From Monoraphidium neglectum (lineage: Eukaryota > Chlorophyta > Chlorophyceae > Sphaeropleales > Selenastraceae), in assembly GCF_000611645.1 (NCBI RefSeq), contig NW_014012423.1, forward strand, positions 1-10,792: DNA of 10,792 nucleotides. Reading direction: 5' to 3'. The translations under genes and the position numbers were made by a program. Below the pieces are notes generated by a model. It worked only from the letters and a program-made list of their open reading frames with translations, searched no databases and had not been told where the DNA came from. Positions 6,826 to 10,792 of this stretch are shown here, piece by piece (positions within the stretch are counted from its first letter, which is position 1; each line of letters begins with the position of its first letter).

Positions 6826-9800
6826 TTATGCAAGCGTCCTGGTCACTACAGTGACGCCCGCCGCGACATTGCCGGCGCTGTCAATGGCGCACAGCCGGAA
6901 CCCATACGAAGCAGACGCCCGCAGCCCGGTGAACGCAGCCTCTACCAGCTCCGCGGCGCCCGCGGTGCCCGAGCCGCCGGCCGCGCCGCGCGCCGCGACG
7001 GCATACGTGTTGGCCAGCCTGTCCGACGTCGCCTTCTTGAGCGAAGAGCCGCTGCACTTTGAGGGCGCGCTGGCTCCCTGCCGGCCGACCAGCACAAAGG
7101 ACGCCACGGCTGAGGTTGCGTCGGTGGCGCCCGCGTAATATGATATGAAGATGCTGTCACGGGCGGGGGTGGCCTTGAGCCTCACGTCAGCGGTGCTCAT
7201 GCTGGGCGCGACCGTGTCGTAGGTGATCATCGCCACAGCGGGCTGCAATGCGTCGGCGTCGCCCTGAGCGGTCGCGTCCTTGAAAAACACGCGGATGGTG
7301 CGCTCGCCCTGGGGGAACTGGTTGAGGGTGATCTTCTTGGCGGCGTTGTAGCCGCTCCAGGAGGAGCAGGACGCGGCTGAGTTCGCGGTCTGGGTGACGC
7401 ACATCCTCGTTTTTGGGGTCGCGCCTTGGGTGGAGATGCCGAGAGTCACGCTGCGCGACGCGGTGTACGCGGCGCCGCCGTTGATGGTCAGAGCCGACGT
7501 GGACGTTGCCAGCAAGATGGACGCCGTGGCCGGGGCCGCCATGGCGTTGCCGGCGGCATCCTTGAGCCAGATGTAGACTGTCTTCTTGCCGTCGCCCTCG
7601 GCCAGCGTCCAGGCCTGGGTGGGCGCAAACGCCTCAAACCCAGTCGTGCACGTGGCTGTGTTGCTGATGCACATCCACGGCACGCCCGACCCGCCCGCCC
7701 CGTCGCTGCCGGCGATGGCAAGTGTCACGTCGAGGGTGTTTGTGCTGAGAGCGCCGCCGTTGATCGTCAAGGTGCCGGTCGGAGGGTCGACGTCGGTCGC
7801 GCTGGGCGTGCTGTAAGTGATGACGGCTGTCGCCGCGGTGCTCATCGTGTTGCCTGCGGCGTCACGCAAATACAGCAGAACCGTGCGCGCCCCGCCGGCG
7901 CCGGCGGCCAGTGTCCACGCCTTGCTGGGGGTGTAGGCCTCATATGGGGTGCAGGCGCCCGCCGAGACAGGCGCGTTGCTGATGCACATGCTCTGCACGC
8001 CGCTGGCGTCGCTGCCGGCGATTGCGAGCGCCACATCAAGGGAGGTAGTGATGGCGTCGCCGCCGTTGATGAGGAAGTAGCTGACGGTTGGGGGGGTGGT
8101 GTCAATGACAGGCGCGACATAGGTGATGGACGCCGTGGCTGCGGTGGCCATTGTGTTGCCCGCTGCGTCGCGCAGGTACAGCCGCACTGTGCGGCTGCCG
8201 CCGGCGCCGCTGGCAAGCGTCCACGGCTTGGTCGATGCAAACGCTTCATACAAGGGGCAGGCGGCCGCCGAGACGGCGGTGTTGCTCAGGCACATGGTGG
8301 CCACGCCGCTGGCGTCGCTCCCTGCGATCATCAAGATGATGGCGAGGGAGGTGGTGGAGGCCGCGCCGCCGTTGATCTGGAAGGAGCTGACTGTCGGGGG
8401 CGTGGAATCTGAAGGGGTGGTGCTGATGACGATTGACGCCTGAGCAGCAGAAGCCATAGTGTTGCCAAGCGTGTCACGCAGGTATAAATAAACGGTGCGC
8501 GTGCCGTCGGCGCCGGCAGCCAGCGTCCACGCCTTGCTGCCGGCGTAGGTCTCGTACGGCAGACACGCCGCCGCTGAGACAGCCGCGTTGCTCAGGCACA
8601 TGGTGGCCACGCCGCTGGGGTCGCTGGCTGTGATAGCGAGCGTCACGTTGAGAGAGGAAGTGGAGACGGCCCCACCGTTGATCTGAAAGGTGCTGACTGT
8701 CGGGGGTGCGGTGTCGGGGGCAATGTAGTTGATGGACGCTGTGGCGGCCGTGCTCATGGTGTTGCCGGCGGTGTCGCGCAGGAACAGGTACACGGTGCGA
8801 GCCCCGTCTGCGCCAGCAGCCAGCGTCCACGCCTTGCTGGTGGCATAGGCCTCAAAAGGCGAGCACGCCGCCGCTGTGACAGCAGTGTTGCTCAAACACA
8901 TGGTGGCCACGCCGCTGGCGTCGCTGGCTGCAAGTGCAAGTGTCACGTTGAAAGTGGAGGTGGAGACCGCCCCGCCGTTGATCTGAAAGGTGCTGATTGT
9001 TGGGGCCGCGGTGTCGGGGGCAATGTAGTTGATGGACGCCGTGGCAGCCGTGCTCATTGTGTTGCCGGCAGTGTCGCGCACAAACAGGTACACAGTTCGA
9101 ACCCCGTCTGCGCCGGTGGCCAGCGTCCACGCCTTGCTGGCGGCGAAAGCCTCAAAAGGCGAGCACGTCGCCGCCGTGACAGCCGCGTTGCTCAGGCACA
9201 TCGAAGCGACCCCGCCAGCGTCGCTGCCCGAGATTGCCAGCGTCACGCCGAGCGAGCTCGTGTTTGCGGCGCCGCCGTTGATTAGGACCGAGCCGGTCGG
9301 GGGCGTCACGTCGGTTGTGTAGGTGGTGGCCGCCGTGATGGCGGTCGCCATGGCGTTGCCCTGCCCATCCTTCAGGTATACGTACACGGTGCGCGCCCCA
9401 TTCCCGCCCTCTGCCAGCCGCCACGCCTTGCTGGCCGCGAACGCCTGGAACGGCGCGCACGCCGCCAGCGACGCGGCCGTGTTGCTGACGCACATTTGGG
9501 ACACGCCGCTCGCGTCGCTGCCAGTGATCGAGAGCGTCACGTCGAGGCTGAGGCTGTTCGCCGCGCCGCCGTTGATCTGGACGGACCCGGTGGGCGGCGA
9601 GAAGTCCCCTGAGTTCATGACAGCCACCGCCGCGCTCAGGTCCAGGCGCGTGTGGGTGTAGCCGCTGGCGCTGTCCAACACGGGCTTGCCGCCCGCCCGC
9701 ATCGCCGCGACGATCTGCGCGACCGTGGCGGACGGGTACGCGGCCTTGAGCACCGCCGCCGCGCCGGCGACGTGCGGCGCGGCCTGGCTGGTGCCGCCCA

Positions 9801-9958
9801 TGCTGTAGCCGCCGGCCGAGATGAAGACCCCAGGGGCGAGCATCGTGAGGTAGGTGCCGCTTTGGGAGAAGCAGGCGACCTGGTCGGCCTGGGATGTGTA
9901 GTCTGTGCAGATGCCGCCACTGCATCATGGGTGTGTGTGGGGTTTGGGGGAGAGGGGT

Positions 9959-10012
<54 letters not shown>

Positions 10013-10792
10013 GTGGTGGGCAGCAGCAAGGGCGCACACGGTGTGAGAACGACCAGGAGGCGCTGCTTGGTTTGCAGCACATGACAGCAAGCGCGCAAGT
10101 GCACAATCGTGCAGTGTCTGCCGGCGAGGGTTAAGGGGGAGCCCCAGCCACACACAGCTTTTGGAAACCACCGCTTGCAGGGCAAGGCCTTGTGCTGCAA
10201 CAGTGCCAGGCGGCGCCGGTACCCTTGGCGCCAGCCCTCAGGAGCCGGCCCACACGCCGGCGCTCACCCCCATGTCCAGCCGCCGGTGTTTGAATCGTAC
10301 ACAGCGCCAACTGAGATTGCGCTGGGCGCGCAGCCCGGGGAAGCTATTCCGGTCTTGGAGCCCTGGGGAGGGGGGGCAGCAGGGGCGGTTGCAAGGGGAC
10401 GAGAGCGCGCAGCGTAAGTGCTCAGAAGGGGAAGTAGGGGGATCGCTGCGGCCGGGGCCACGAGCTGCTGAGTCACGTCCAAGCAGCTGCTCGTAATTGT
10501 GTTCCTGCAGCATGATGTGCAATGTTTGCAGCACGGCATACCTGGCCTGCCGCCCCGTGCAGGGCGGCGACGGACGCGCGCCCGCTCACCCCATTGCCGG
10601 CGGCGACGACGGGCGCGATGCCGGCTGCGCGCGCGGAGGAAAACGCCGACTCGAAGGAGCTCCCTGTGCAGGGCGTGGGCGACACAGAGCTGGAGCCAAG
10701 TGACAGATTGATGGCGCAGACGTTGTAGGTCCCGGCTGTCTTGGCGCCGACAGCCCAGTTGATCGCGGCCAGGATGTCTGGGTGTGGATTTG
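6826..10792 (-). CDS. Subtilisin-family (S8) serine protease with Ig-like repeat tail, 5' end beyond the right edge
   Basis: Three exons give 1129 residues in frame: 10792-10590, 10362-10268 and 9919-6826 (stop TAA). Exon A has CAINLSLG and the oxyanion-hole segment APVVAAGNG. Exon B has GCAPSAISVGAV, the strand that follows it in subtilases. Exon C has the catalytic serine motif SMGGTSQAAPHVAG, with the Ser codon at 9789-9787. These three motifs, in this order, identify peptidase S8. The catalytic Asp and His lie upstream, outside the window. The protease domain ends near 9620. It is followed by eight Ig-like repeats (9600-7210) and an FN3-like domain (7209-6829). Such tails are typical of secreted or surface proteases, where they bind wall or matrix material; the location is inferred because the signal peptide would be off-window. 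Junctions: AGNG/GSKTG (phase 0) and WTWG/GGICTD (phase 2). Confidence 0.93.
6829..7209 (-). other. C-terminal FN3-like domain of the protease
   Basis: About 127 residues after the last repeat differ from the array. They begin APSMSTADVRLKATPARDSI and end with a fibronectin-III-like finish, FTGLRASASYGFRLCAIDSA followed by GNVAAGVTVVTRTLA and the stop. The YGFRL-AIDSAGN strand is characteristic of FN3 or FN3-like beta sandwiches. A Gly/Ala-rich loop (ARGAAGGSGTAG) interrupts it. It probably caps the array; a binding role is possible but not shown. Confidence 0.6.
7210..9600 (-). repeat. Eight tandem Ig-like repeats in the protease C-terminus
   Basis: Repeat limits, minus strand: R1 9600-9307, R2 9306-9007, R3 9006-8707, R4 8706-8401, R5 8400-8095, R6 8094-7789, R7 7788-7510, R8 7509-7210. 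Lengths are 294, 300, 300, 306, 306, 306, 279 and 300 bp. The consensus reads PPT-S-F-INGGA, then VTLAI-GSDASGV--MC-SN, then AC-PFEAYA-SKAWTLA-GADG, then RTVYLYLRDAAGNTM--AATASI. The V-L...D-SGV...SN...W-L...G...TVY...KD-AGN pattern is that of bacterial-type Ig-like domains found in surface proteins. R2 to R4 are very close even at DNA level. R7 and R8 are the most diverged. All eight sit in one exon. Confidence 0.93.
9920..10267 (-). other. Protease gene intron with (CA)n, 348 bp
   Basis: The donor is TGGGG/GTGAGC at 10267 and the acceptor is ATGATGCAG/TGGCGG at 9920. It is phase 2 and restores WTWGGGICTDY. It contains a long (CA)n on the sense strand about 40 nt before the acceptor. Confidence 0.86.
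9959..10010. repeat. (TG)n microsatellite in the protease intron
   Basis: About 26 TG units with one TT interruption near 9973. It is the longest dinucleotide run in the window and is entirely intronic. Confidence 0.97.
10363..10589 (-). other. Protease gene intron, 227 bp
   Basis: The donor is AATGGG/GTGAGC at 10589 and the acceptor is CCCCCCTCCCCAG/GGCTCC at 10363. It is a phase 0 intron, placed directly after the oxyanion-hole AGNG. The pyrimidine tract is strong. Confidence 0.88.

Larger units (their letters stand above)
9620..10792 (-). other. Peptidase S8 catalytic domain, C-terminal half
   Basis: The part visible runs from the helix DILAAINWAVG through INLSLG (substrate-binding strand), VVAAGNG (oxyanion Asn at 10595-10593), CAPSAISVGAV, LAPGVFI and GTSQAAPHVAGAAAVL to the final helix ATVAQIVAAMRAGG. 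All the residues expected in this half are intact, so this copy looks active if the missing half is normal. Cysteines at CAIN, PCTG, GCAP, ICTD and VACF suggest disulfides, as in extracellular proteinase K-like or bacterial-type subtilases. Confidence 0.92.

Noticed and set aside
7426..8412. Long plus-strand open frame of 328 codons opposite the protease repeats
   Set aside because: It is the antisense shadow of the periodic GC-rich repeats. Its composition is V/A/G/R-rich and it has no domain, while the minus strand has unmistakable protease and Ig-like motifs.
7210..9600. CRISPR-like or satellite array because of the 300 bp periodicity
   Set aside because: The units are contiguous coding repeats with a protein-level consensus and no spacers.
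6826..9600. Bacterial contamination, because the Ig-like repeats look prokaryotic
   Set aside because: Two well-phased spliceosomal introns interrupt the protease domain of the same gene, so it is a nuclear eukaryotic gene.

Overview
The window looks like nuclear DNA of a green alga, most likely a chlorophyte of the Chlamydomonadales type. The coding sequence is very GC-rich, the introns are 137 to 402 bp with GTGAGC/GTGCGT-type donors, long (GT)n microsatellites sit inside introns, and the predicted proteins carry Ala/Gly/Ser-rich inserts. The taxonomic placement is an inference; no marker gene is present.

Both genes I can support lie on the minus strand. From 4550 down to the left edge is a multi-exon gene for a protein with an N-terminal acidic/lysine-rich tag (MPPK...), about 160 residues of coiled coil and then a C-terminal kelch beta-propeller. 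I could phase ten exons exactly across nine introns, and an eleventh, weaker exon runs off the left edge. Two of the introns appear to use GC rather than GT donors. From the right edge down to 6826 is the 3' part of a subtilisin-family (S8) protease gene. It has three exons in the window, carrying the oxyanion-hole Asn and the catalytic Ser. The catalytic Asp and His lie beyond the right edge. After the protease domain comes a large tandem array of eight Ig-like repeats of about 100 residues, then a terminal FN3-like domain.

The roughly 2.3 kb between the genes (4551-6825) is visibly less GC-rich, and I find no supported gene in it. It should hold the 3' UTR of the protease gene and the promoter and 5' UTR of the kelch gene. 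Alternating purine-pyrimidine and (GT)n/(CA)n tracts are confined to introns, and several lie directly beside splice sites.

Nothing suggests that the two genes act in one pathway. The protease is probably secreted or cell-wall directed. The coiled-coil/kelch protein is probably an intracellular scaffold, with a cilium as one possible location. The most notable observations are the protease fused to a recently amplified Ig-like array with a conserved Cys pair in each repeat, and the two GC-AG introns in one gene.
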